Shown here piece by piece: positions 27,637 through 35,567 of a stretch of DNA of 64,000 nucleotides (the stretch's first letter is position 1; each line of letters begins with the position of its first letter). Below the pieces are notes generated by a model. The model was not told the origin of the DNA and made no database searches. It saw nothing but the letters and a program-made list of their open reading frames with translations. Location: assembly GCF_019145205.1 (NCBI RefSeq), contig NZ_JAHSTT010000006.1:1-64000 (forward strand), given 5' to 3'. The DNA comes from Pseudomonas khavaziana (GTDB taxonomy: Bacteria; Pseudomonadota; Gammaproteobacteria; Pseudomonadales; Pseudomonadaceae). A program made the position numbers and the translations under genes.

Positions 27637-28587
27637 TTAAACCCGAGCGGAGACGGTCACCCAGTAACGGCTGCGGTAGGTCACAGCGACCGGCAACGAT
27701 TGGGCCACGAGTTTGAATACCTGGTCGGTGTCATCCAGTTGGTAGGTGCCCGAGACCCGCAGCCCGGCCACCGCTTCGCCGCAACGCACCAGCCCGTTGC
27801 GGTAACGGCCCAGTTCGGCGAGGAAGTCATCCAGGCGCATGTTGTGGGCGCTGATCACGCCGTCACTCCAGGCCCAGGGGTCGAGGCCATTGGCGGGGGA
27901 GGGGTGGACGCCGCTACGGTTGAGCAGCACCTGTTCGCCGGGCTTGATCACTTGGCGTGCAGTGATGTCATGGCTGTCGGAAAATACCGCCACCGCGCCC
28001 TGTTGCACGGCCAACAACGTGCCTGCCGGCTCTTCGCGCACCAGCAAGCGCGTGCCTAGGGCGCGCAGGTAACCGTCGCGGGTGTGTACCCAGAACGGGC
28101 GGTTGTCGGCGCCGGTATCGACCAGCACCTCTCCCTGGCGCAGGTTCACCAACCGTCGCTCGGCGTTTAACGCGATATCGATGGCGCTGGCGCTGTTGAG
28201 CTGGACTTTGCTGCCATCGCCCAATGCCACCCAGCGCCGCTCGCCGGTGGCGGTGCGGTAGTCGGCCAGCAGGGCGGGCAGCGGTGTGTAGTCACGGCCC
28301 AGCCAGGCCAGCCCGGCGGCGCCGACACACAACCCCAGCACCTTCAAACCTTCACGCCGACTGATGCGCTGGCGCGCGCCATCGAGTGCATGGCGACTGA
28401 CATGCGCCGGCAGGTGCTTGAAATCGTCATCCATGGCCGCTACCCGCTGCCAGGCCTGCTGATGTGCGGCACTGCGTTGCAACCACTGCTCAAAGGCCGC
28501 AGTGCTGGCGTCGTCGGCGGTGTTGAAACGCAGCTTGATCATCCACTGGATGGCCTGGTCCACCAGGCGCGGGTCAGAGTTCGGCAT
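27637..28587 (-). CDS. FecR-family anti-sigma/sigma regulator
   Basis: The 316-residue protein has a DUF4880-like N-terminus (DPRLVDQAIQWMIKLRF), one membrane segment (about residues 75-90, LKVLGLCVGAAGLAWLG) and a periplasmic FecR domain (GERRWVALGDGSKVQLNSAS). It relays the receptor signal to the ECF sigma factor. The ATG at 28587 overlaps the end of the sigma gene by 14 bases; the longer frame from 28629 would overlap more and is less likely. Confidence 0.9.
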   Translation of the reverse strand: MPNSDPRLVDQAIQWMIKLRFNTADDASTAAFEQWLQRSAAHQQAWQRVAAMDDDFKHLPAHVSRHALDGARQRISRREGLKVLGLCVGAAGLAWLGRDYTPLPALLADYRTATGERRWVALGDGSKVQLNSASAIDIALNAERRLVNLRQGEVLVDTGADNRPFWVHTRDGYLRALGTRLLVREEPAGTLLAVQQGAVAVFSDSHDITARQVIKPGEQVLLNRSGVHPSPANGLDPWAWSDGVISAHNMRLDDFLAELGRYRNGLVRCGEAVAGLRVSGTYQLDDTDQVFKLVAQSLPVAVTYRSRYWVTVSARV

Positions 28588-29095
28588 AGCGCAACCGATA
28601 ACAGGCGTGCAGCGCCTTGGACAGGTCACGTTCCACCGTGGCCCTGGATACGCCCAGGCGCAGGGCGATCTGCGGGCAGGTCAGGCCGTCCAGTTGCGCC
28701 AACAGGAACGCTTCGCGCACTCGCGGCTTGAGTTGGTCGAGCAAACGGTCGATGCGCTCCAGGCTGTCGAGGATCAGCAAGCGGGTTTCTTCGCTCGGCA
28801 CCTCGACTTGGGGGAAGTGCGCCAGGCTTTCCAGATAGGCGCGCTCCAGCTCGCGGCGCCGGTATTGGTCGATCATCAAGCTGCGCGCAATGCTGCTCAA
28901 ATAAGCCCGCGGCTGCTGCAAGGTCTGGTGCTTGCGCGCGTTGAGCAGGCGCACGAAGGTTTCCTGCGCCAGATCGGCGGCGTGTTCACGGCAGCCGGTG
29001 CGCCGGCTCAACCAGCCGCGCAGCCAGGAGTGGTGGGCCTGGTAAAGCTGGCCGATGGCGGCAGGGTCCAGAGGGTGATCGCTCGACATGGTCAT
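28574..29095 (-). CDS. FecI-family ECF RNA polymerase sigma factor
   Basis: The 173-residue iron-starvation sigma factor has region 2 (HAADLAQETFVRLLNAR, QPRAYLSSIARSLMIDQYRRR) and region 4 (REAFLLAQLDGLTCPQIALRLGVSRATVERDLSKAL). It should direct transcription of the receptor gene downstream. A second ATG lies two codons in and neither has a strong ribosome site. A Fur box lies 22-40 bases upstream of the start. Confidence 0.92.
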   Translation of the reverse strand: MTMSSDHPLDPAAIGQLYQAHHSWLRGWLSRRTGCREHAADLAQETFVRLLNARKHQTLQQPRAYLSSIARSLMIDQYRRRELERAYLESLAHFPQVEVPSEETRLLILDSLERIDRLLDQLKPRVREAFLLAQLDGLTCPQIALRLGVSRATVERDLSKALHACYRLRYAEL

Positions 29096-29116
29096 CCCGG
29101 CGCAGCAAACTTAATT

Positions 29117-29135
29117 GATAATGTTTCGCATTCTA
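29117..29135 (-). promoter_or_regulatory. Fur box upstream of fecI-type gene
   Basis: The 19-base stretch GATAATGTTTCGCATTCTA matches the left half of the Fur consensus (GATAAT) exactly and the CATT of the right half. It lies 22 bases before the sigma-factor start, where bound Fur-Fe would block transcription. Confidence 0.65.
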
Positions 29136-29256
29136 GACGTTGATCGTGGCATTCAGCAATCACCTGGTTTTCTGCGCAGCAATGTATCCAGCACAATTTT
29201 TTGTGCGCCCTGTATTCGCCGATTAATCTGGGCTTTTCCAGGCGGACGGTTCACCC

Positions 29257-29886
29257 ATGATCAGCCTCGTCACTCTTGCGGTTTTTTCCGGCGCTGTTTT
29301 GCTGTTGCTGCTGTCACCGGGGCCAAATATGGCGTTTGTGATCAGCCATGGTGTGACCCATGGCTGGCGTGGGGGCTGTGCGTCGGCCCTGGGCATCGCT
29401 GTGGCAGACCTGTTACTGACGGCGTTGACCGCCATGGGAGTGACGGCATTGGTCGCCAGTTGGCCGCCAGCGTTTGACTTGATTCGTTACGCCGGTGTGA
29501 TCTACCTGCTATGGCTGGTGTTCAAGACCTTGCAGACGCGCTCCGGGCCGGATACTGCGCACGTCGGCCGCGTGGCCCTGGGCCGGGTATTTCTACAGGC
29601 CATGCTCAACAGTTTGCTCAACCCCAAGGCGCTGTTGTTTTTCATGGTGTTCCTGCCGCAGTTTGTGCAACCGGAGGCTGGGCCCATCGCCGTTCAATTA
29701 ATGGTGCTGGGTGGCGTGCTGACGCTGATTGCAGGCGTGTTTCACGCGCTGCTGGGGATGTTTGGCGGTACGCTCCGTCGCTTCTTCGCCAAGCGCTCAA
29801 AAAGCGCCTGGCTGCAGAAGTGGGGTCTGGCGACCGTGCTGATGGTGCTGGCTGTGCGTTTGGCGGTGATGTCTCGTCCTGCCTGA
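29257..29886 (+). CDS. LysE/RhtB-family amino-acid exporter
   Basis: The 209-residue protein has six hydrophobic segments and the family signature LLLLSPGPNMAFVISHGVTHG at residues 18-38, plus LLNPKALLFFMVFLPQF in the fourth segment. Members export amino acids or homoserine lactones from the cytoplasm; the substrate is unknown. It is divergent from the fecI-type gene. Confidence 0.88.
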   Translation: MISLVTLAVFSGAVLLLLLSPGPNMAFVISHGVTHGWRGGCASALGIAVADLLLTALTAMGVTALVASWPPAFDLIRYAGVIYLLWLVFKTLQTRSGPDTAHVGRVALGRVFLQAMLNSLLNPKALLFFMVFLPQFVQPEAGPIAVQLMVLGGVLTLIAGVFHALLGMFGGTLRRFFAKRSKSAWLQKWGLATVLMVLAVRLAVMSRPA

Positions 29887-29915
29887 AGACACGCTGGACG
29901 CCAAGCAAGCTTTTT

Positions 29916-30241
29916 TGTGGCGAGGGAGCTTGCTCCTGTGACGGCCCGACAGCCGATGCTCATCTACCTGATACCCCACGATCCAACTGTGGGAGCGGGC
30001 TTGCCCGCGAAGGCGGCCTGACAGCCGACACAGTTATACCGAGTACATATCCATTCCTGCGGTAACGGATATGTACTCGGTCTGATCCGGCATCTTGGTC
30101 GGCCCTGAAGCAGCCATCGGGAGCAAGCCCCCTCCCACAGGTAAAGCGCCATACCAGGAGATGTGTAGATACTGATGCTGAGATGCCCGTCAGTTAAGAA
30201 GCAGCGCTGTACCGTGGCGGGGGAGCAAGCTCCCTCGCCAC
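29916..30241. repeat. cluster of REP elements
   Basis: This 365-base gap (29887-30251) contains at least four REP-like palindromic units: about 29916-29938 (GTGGCGAGGGAGCTTGCTCC type), 29989-30016 (GTGGGAGCGGGCTTGCCCGC type), 30119-30140 (inverted GGGAGGGGGCTTGCTCC type) and 30214-30241 (GTGGCGGGGGAGCAAGC type, palindromic). The families differ from the REP pairs elsewhere in the window. No gene is visible. Confidence 0.75.
30038..30081. repeat. perfect 15-base inverted repeat inside the REP cluster
   Basis: ACCGAGTACATATCC (30038-30052) is followed after 14 bases by its exact complement (30067-30081). It is not a REP sequence and is AT-richer than its surroundings. The loop contains TGCGGTAAC. 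I recall similar sequences in other Pseudomonas intergenic regions; a hairpin RNA or a terminator for the LysE gene are alternatives. Confidence 0.6.
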
Positions 30242-30251
30242 GGATGAACAT

Positions 30252-30932
30252 TCAACCCAACCGCGCAGCCGCTCGGGCCACGATCTCCCCACGCACTCTG
30301 CGCGACTCTACCGTGCGCTTGTTGGCTTCCTCCAGCACATGCCTGGGCGCAGTCTCCGGGCTGCCGGAGTCGAACGGCGGCGCCGGCGCATATTCGATCT
30401 GCAACTGCACCAGTTGCGCCGCCTCCTCGCTGTACAACTCCGCCGCCAGGGTCAGGGCAAAGTCGATCCCGGCAGTGATCCCGCCACCGGTCAACAGGTT
30501 GCCGTCACGTACCACACGCCCTTGTACCGGGATTGCACCGAGCGGCGCGAGCAGGTGATGGTAGGCCCAATGGGTGGTTGCCCTGCGGCCACGCAGCAAT
30601 CCCGCAGCTCCGAGCACCAGCGAGCCGGTGCACACCGAGGTCATATAGCGCACGGTTTGCGCCTGGGCCTTGAGGAAGTCCAGAGTTTGCGGGTCTTCCA
30701 TCAGCGCGCCTACGCCTGCACCGCCGGGCACACACAACACATCCAGGGCCGGACAGTCGGCATAGGTCATGGTCGGCGTGAACATCAGGCCGGTGCTCGA
30801 GGTAATCGGTGCCAGGTCTTTCCACACCAGGTGCAGCTTCACGTCGGGTAGTGAACCAAGCACGTCATAGGGGCCGGTAAGGTCCAGTTGCTGGATGCCG
30901 GGGAACAACAGAAAACCGATGTGCAAGGTCAT
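30252..30932 (-). CDS. inhA: isonitrile hydratase (DJ-1/PfpI family)
   Basis: This enzyme hydrates isonitriles to N-substituted formamides. The 226-residue sequence closely follows the P. putida N19-2 enzyme as I recall it (IGFLLFPG.QQLDLTGP; MTSVCTGSLVLGAAGLL; RRATTHWAYH). The residues reported as essential there are present: Asp17, Cys101 and Thr102. The gene is divergent from a GlxA-type regulator whose ligand domain has the same fold. The alternative is a general DJ-1/PfpI protein of other function. Confidence 0.85.
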   Translation of the reverse strand: MTLHIGFLLFPGIQQLDLTGPYDVLGSLPDVKLHLVWKDLAPITSSTGLMFTPTMTYADCPALDVLCVPGGAGVGALMEDPQTLDFLKAQAQTVRYMTSVCTGSLVLGAAGLLRGRRATTHWAYHHLLAPLGAIPVQGRVVRDGNLLTGGGITAGIDFALTLAAELYSEEAAQLVQLQIEYAPAPPFDSGSPETAPRHVLEEANKRTVESRRVRGEIVARAAARLG

Positions 30933-31023
30933 GAATCAAGCTCCGATAAAGGGGGTGGACGACCTCACTGTAGAAGCCTAGGCTTTGGCGCATACGCCAT
31001 TGAGCCCACTAATCACGCCAATC

Positions 31024-31992
31024 ATGCCCAGAATCATTAATGTGCTCGCCTTTGAGAATGTCCAGGTGCTCGATGTGACCGGCCCCCTGCAGGTGTTCGC
31101 GTCCGCCAATGACCTGGCACGCCAGCGTGGCTTGCCATTGCCCTACGCGGTGAGTGTGATCGCCGCCCAGGCTGACCCGGTAAAGACCTCTGCCGGCCTG
31201 GCGCTGCTGGCCGAACCGCTGCCCGCCAACGACACGCCTTGCGACACCCTGGTGATCGCCGGTGGCTGGGGCGTCTACGGCGCAGCCGAAGACCCGGCGC
31301 TGGTGCAATGGGTGCGGGAAAAAGCCCGGCACACGCGGCGCATGACTTCGGTGTGCACCGGAGCTTTTCTGTTGGCCGCCAGTGGCTTGCTCGACGGCTG
31401 TCGGGTGGCCACGCACTGGACGCGCTGTGAAGAACTGGCGCGCAAGTTTCCCGCGCTGACGGTGGAGGCCAATCCGATTTTCATCCAGCAAGGCGCAGTG
31501 TGGACGTCGGCTGGTGTGACCGCCGGGATCGACCTGTGCCTGGCCCTGTTGGAAGAGGATCTGGGGCGTGCCTTTGCCCTGGAAGTAGCGCGTCACCTGG
31601 TGGTGTTCCTCAAGCGCCCCGGCGGGCAGGCGCAATTCAGCGTGACGCTGGCCCTGCAAAAGAGCGACAGCCGCTTTGCCGAATTGCACGCCTGGATCGC
31701 CGAGCACCTGACACTGGATCTGAACATCGCCACCCTGGCGGCGCAGGCCGGCATGAGTGAGCGCAGTTTTGTGCGTCACTACCGAGCCGAAACCGGCCAA
31801 ACCCCGGCGCGCGCTGTTGAACTGATCCGTATCGAAAGCGCACGCCGACAGTTGGCAGACAGCACCACCTCGATCAAACGCATTGCCCTGCAATGCGGCT
31901 TTGGCTGTGAAGAGACATTGCGCCGCAGCTTCCTGCGCGCCCTGTCGGTGACGCCCCAGGCTTATCGGGAGCGTTTTTCAGCGCTGCAGTAA
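31024..31992 (+). CDS. GlxA-family AraC-type transcriptional regulator
   Basis: A 322-residue regulator made of an N-terminal DJ-1/PfpI domain (about residues 1-175, with MTSVCTGAFLLAASGLL and the retained Cys) and a C-terminal AraC HTH domain (NIATLAAQAGMSERSFVRHYRAETGQTP; IKRIALQCGFGCEETLRRSF). The ATG at 31024 is chosen; an in-frame TTG at 30985 would add 13 residues. No clear ribosome site decides it. It lies divergent from inhA and probably regulates it. Its 3' end overlaps the next gene (opposite strand) by 15 bases. Confidence 0.87.
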   Translation: MPRIINVLAFENVQVLDVTGPLQVFASANDLARQRGLPLPYAVSVIAAQADPVKTSAGLALLAEPLPANDTPCDTLVIAGGWGVYGAAEDPALVQWVREKARHTRRMTSVCTGAFLLAASGLLDGCRVATHWTRCEELARKFPALTVEANPIFIQQGAVWTSAGVTAGIDLCLALLEEDLGRAFALEVARHLVVFLKRPGGQAQFSVTLALQKSDSRFAELHAWIAEHLTLDLNIATLAAQAGMSERSFVRHYRAETGQTPARAVELIRIESARRQLADSTTSIKRIALQCGFGCEETLRRSFLRALSVTPQAYRERFSALQ

Positions 31993-32889
31993 TTCCAGCA
32001 AGGCCTCCAGCGTGACCTTGGGCGCTTCCTGGAAAACATTATGGCCCACGCCAGGCAACACGTGCCTTTGATAAAAACCGCTGAAGAGCCCCACATCCTC
32101 ATCTTCTTGAGAGGGCGGGCCCACGCCATCGTCGGCACCGCACAATGAGATGCTCGGCACCGAGATCACCGGTTGCGGCACCAATGCCTGCTCGATGAAT
32201 TCCAATGCGGGATCGCCCGGCGCATACATGAATCGATGGCGATAGGAGTGAATCACCACCGCGACAAAATCCGGGTTATCAAACGATGGCGCGGTGTTGG
32301 CGTACAGGCTTGGGCCTTCACGCCACGTCGGTGACCAGAGCCGCCATAACAATTCGCAGAGTTCACGGCGGTTGACGGTCAAACCGTCGACCCCGCGCTG
32401 GGTATGAAAGTAATACTGGTACCACAAACGATGCTCAGTTTCCGCAGCCCGAGGCGCGAGTGACTTGGCGATGTCCTGGATGTTGTAGCCATCGCCGGTC
32501 ACCAGGCCGCGTACCCGTTGCGGCCACAGCGCCGCGACAATACACGCGGCGCGCCCACCCCAGTCAAACCCGGCAAGGGTTGCCTGGGGGATTGCCAGGG
32601 CATCCATGAAATCCAGCAGGTCCTTGGCCAGCGCCGCCTGTTGGCCGGAGCGCATCACTTGATCATTGATAAATCGCGTCGGGCCATAACCGCGCAGATA
32701 CGGTACCAACACCCGGTAACCACGCTCGGCCAGCGTTGGCGCGATCTCATCGTAGCCGCGTGGGTCGTAGGGGAAGCCATGCAGCAGGATCACCGGCTCG
32801 CCTGCGATGGGACCATGGGTCTCGTAAGCTACATCCAACACGGAGGTGCGCACATAGAGCAATGGGGCAGGGGCATTCAGGGTTGCCAT
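31978..32889 (-). CDS. alpha/beta hydrolase
   Basis: The 303-residue protein has VILLHGFPYDPRGYDEIAPTLAERGYRV, and LAGFDWGGRAACIVAAL, where the nucleophile elbow carries Asp in GFDWGG as in epoxide hydrolases and haloalkane dehalogenases rather than Ser. The C-terminal histidine is in LPGVGHNVF. The start at 32889 overlaps the GH15 stop by 13 bases. The frame continues far upstream, but only through the GH15 coding region. The substrate is unknown. Confidence 0.85.
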   Translation of the reverse strand: MATLNAPAPLLYVRTSVLDVAYETHGPIAGEPVILLHGFPYDPRGYDEIAPTLAERGYRVLVPYLRGYGPTRFINDQVMRSGQQAALAKDLLDFMDALAIPQATLAGFDWGGRAACIVAALWPQRVRGLVTGDGYNIQDIAKSLAPRAAETEHRLWYQYYFHTQRGVDGLTVNRRELCELLWRLWSPTWREGPSLYANTAPSFDNPDFVAVVIHSYRHRFMYAPGDPALEFIEQALVPQPVISVPSISLCGADDGVGPPSQEDEDVGLFSGFYQRHVLPGVGHNVFQEAPKVTLEALLELLQR

Positions 32890-34709
32890 ACGGTCTTCTC
32901 CCCGCTGAGCTTGCGGTCCAGGAAGGTCGCCGCACTGATCAACGCCAAATGGCTCAAGGCCTGGGGCGTATTGCCCAGGTGCCGGGCCTGGCTGTCGAAC
33001 TCTTCGGCGTATAACCCCAGGGGGTTGGCGTAACGCAGCAACTGTTCGAATTCCAGATGGGCTTTTTCTACTTGGCCGGCGCGAGCCAGGCATTCGACAT
33101 ACCAGAACGAGCAGGCGGCAAATGCGCCCTCGGTGCCTTGCAGCCCATCGATCTGGCTGTCGTCGTTGCGATAACGGTAGACCATGCCGTCGCGCACCAG
33201 GCTTTTCTGGATCGCTTCCAATGTCGACAGCCAGCGCGGGTCGGTCGCTGCGACGAAACGCACCAGCGGCATCAACAGCATCGAACCGTCCAGCGCAGTG
33301 CTGCCGATATGCTGCACAAAATGCCCGCGTTCTTCGTTCCAGAAGTTGCTCCAGATGTCGGCGTAGATCGCCTGGCGCGTCTCGTCCCAGCGGGCGAACG
33401 GTGCCGGCAGCGAGCGTTTGGACGCCAGGCGAATGGCGCGGTCCAGGGCCACCCAGCACATCAGGCGCGAATGCAGGAAGTGGTGCTGCTCGCCGCGCAT
33501 TTCCCAGATACCCACGTCCTTGCGGTTCCAGATCTCACACACTTGGTCGACCACTTCCACCGTGTGTTTCCAGCCTTCGTGGGAGATGGCTTCGCCGTAT
33601 TTGTTGACCAGGTACACCGCGTCCATCAGTTCGCCGTAGATATCCAATTGGATCTGGTCGAACGCTTCATTGCCCACACGCACCGGTTGGGCGCCGCCGT
33701 GGCCGCTCAGATGGTCAAGTGCGGTTTCCGGCAGTTCCTGGCGACCGTCGATGCCGTAGAGGATGTTGATCTTGGTCGGCTGCCCGCAGCAGTCGCTGAC
33801 CCGCCCTCTGAGCCAACGCATATAGGCATTGGCCTCCTCGACAAAACCCAGGCGCATGAACGCGTAGACGGTGAACGAGGCGTCGCGGATCCAGGTGTAG
33901 CGGTAATCCCAATTGCGTTCGCCGCCGGGGGTTTCCGGCAGGCCGAAGGTCGCGGCGGCGATGATTGCGCCGTGCTTGCGCGAGGTCAAAAGCTTCAATG
34001 CCAAGGCCGAGCGGTTGACCATTTCGCGCCAGCGCCCACGGTAATTGGACTGGGAGATCCAGCCGCGCCAGAACTTCAGGGTGCGCTCCAGGTACAGGTC
34101 GGTGCAGTCATTGACCACCCGCGGATCGTCCTGGCCGCCGAGCACGAATTCGGCGCCTTCGTCCTGGGCCAGTGTGAAACGGGTGACGGCTGCATGGTCT
34201 TCGAGGGTCAGCGGGTGGCTACCGACCAGGCGTAGGCTTGGCTGGCCGTCGGCGCTGAACAGCACGCCGCTATCGTCAGCTGTGGCCCGAGTCTTGGCAC
34301 GCGCGTAGTCGTGGCGCACGGCGCAGCGCAGGTGCAGGGTGGCCTGGCCGCTGACCACCCGTACCCGGCGAATCAGCAACGGCAGCTCGTCGACCTCCTC
34401 GCTGACCGCCAGCAGGTCGGTAACTTCTACCACCGCCGCATCGCTGAGCCAGCGGGTTTGCAACACGTTGGTGTCGGGCAGGTAGATCTGTTCGCGGCGG
34501 GCGTTGGGCAAGTCCGGGGTGAGCTGGAACGTGCCGGCCTCGGGCGTATCGAGCAGCGCGCAGAAGATCGATGGGCTGTCGAATTCGGGCCAACAGAAAA
34601 AGTCGATACTGCCCTGGTCGTTCACCAGTGCTGCGCTACGCATGTCGCCGATGATGCCGTGAGCGTCGATGGCGCTTTGGGGTTCGCTTTTCAATTCAAC
34701 CATTGCCAT
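32877..34709 (-). CDS. glycoside hydrolase family 15 protein (glucoamylase/trehalase-like)
   Basis: The 610-residue cytoplasmic protein starts with the trehalase-like N-terminal domain (IGDMRSAALVNDQGSIDFFCWPEFDSPS) and continues with the GH15 (alpha/alpha)6 barrel (RNWDYRYTWIRDASFTVYAFMRLGF; EGAFAACSFWYVECLARAGQ). Bacterial members hydrolyse alpha-glucosidic bonds, including trehalose; I cannot tell which here. It overlaps the SDR gene by 14 bases and the hydrolase gene by 13, so the three are one translational unit. Confidence 0.88.
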   Translation of the reverse strand: MAMVELKSEPQSAIDAHGIIGDMRSAALVNDQGSIDFFCWPEFDSPSIFCALLDTPEAGTFQLTPDLPNARREQIYLPDTNVLQTRWLSDAAVVEVTDLLAVSEEVDELPLLIRRVRVVSGQATLHLRCAVRHDYARAKTRATADDSGVLFSADGQPSLRLVGSHPLTLEDHAAVTRFTLAQDEGAEFVLGGQDDPRVVNDCTDLYLERTLKFWRGWISQSNYRGRWREMVNRSALALKLLTSRKHGAIIAAATFGLPETPGGERNWDYRYTWIRDASFTVYAFMRLGFVEEANAYMRWLRGRVSDCCGQPTKINILYGIDGRQELPETALDHLSGHGGAQPVRVGNEAFDQIQLDIYGELMDAVYLVNKYGEAISHEGWKHTVEVVDQVCEIWNRKDVGIWEMRGEQHHFLHSRLMCWVALDRAIRLASKRSLPAPFARWDETRQAIYADIWSNFWNEERGHFVQHIGSTALDGSMLLMPLVRFVAATDPRWLSTLEAIQKSLVRDGMVYRYRNDDSQIDGLQGTEGAFAACSFWYVECLARAGQVEKAHLEFEQLLRYANPLGLYAEEFDSQARHLGNTPQALSHLALISAATFLDRKLSGEKTVWQP

Positions 34710-35496
34710 TAAACTCCGGATAAAGGCTCATGCCACCATCGATAAACAGCGTACTGCCGACGACATAATCAGACGCATCGCTGGCCAGCCACACCACCGC
34801 ATTGGCCACGTCCTGCACATCACCGACGCGGCCATATGGGATCAACTTGAGTAACTCTTTTTCTGCCGCACCTTCGGTGGCAGCACGATTAATTGCCGTG
34901 CGAATGGCCCCCGGCGCAATGCCGTTGACGCGGATGCGCTGCTCACTGACTTCCTGGGCGAGGCTGCGCATCAGCATTTCCACACCGCCCTTGGACGCCG
35001 CGTAGTTCACGTGCCCGGCCCACGGAATGAGTTGATGCACCGAGCTCATATGGATGATTTTGCCGGCGGCGCGCGACACACCTTCGCGAACACCCTGGCG
35101 ATTGAAAATACGCACGGCTTCGCGAGCACAAAGGAACTGCCCGGTGAGGTTGACGCCAATCACGGTGTTCCAGTCCTCAAGGGTCATGTCGACCAGATTG
35201 GCGTCTTTTTGCAGCCCGGAGTTGGCCACCAGGATATCCAGGTAGCCGAAGGCGTCGAGCGTCTGGGCAAATAGGCGTTCGACGTCAGCTTCCTTGGACA
35301 CATCGCCACCGATGGCAAGCGCCCGGCCACCGGCGGCATTGATCTGTGCGGCGAGGGCCTCGGCCGGTGCCGCCTGGGAATTGTAGTTGAGCACCACCGC
35401 CGCACCCGCTGCGGCCAGGGCTTTGGCGGCACCGGCGCCAATGCCGGAGCTGGCGCCGGTGACCAGGGCCACTTGTTGCTGCAAGGAAATCTGCAT
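34696..35496 (-). CDS. SDR-family oxidoreductase (glucose 1-dehydrogenase-like)
   Basis: The 266-residue classical short-chain dehydrogenase has cofactor motif TGASSGIGAGAAKAL, NSG at about residues 90-93, the catalytic Ser-Tyr-Lys (MSSVHQ; NYAASKGG) and a C-terminal VVGSTLFIDGGMSLYP typical of glucose 1-dehydrogenases. Placed first in an operon with a GH15 hydrolase, it could oxidise the released glucose; this is inference. Confidence 0.85.
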   Translation of the reverse strand: MQISLQQQVALVTGASSGIGAGAAKALAAAGAAVVLNYNSQAAPAEALAAQINAAGGRALAIGGDVSKEADVERLFAQTLDAFGYLDILVANSGLQKDANLVDMTLEDWNTVIGVNLTGQFLCAREAVRIFNRQGVREGVSRAAGKIIHMSSVHQLIPWAGHVNYAASKGGVEMLMRSLAQEVSEQRIRVNGIAPGAIRTAINRAATEGAAEKELLKLIPYGRVGDVQDVANAVVWLASDASDYVVGSTLFIDGGMSLYPEFNGNG

Positions 35497-35567
35497 TGCC
35501 CACCCACTGTGATTATGAGAGTCCTTTCAGCTGACTGGCGGCGAGCAATGGAAGTTCACCGTTTGGC

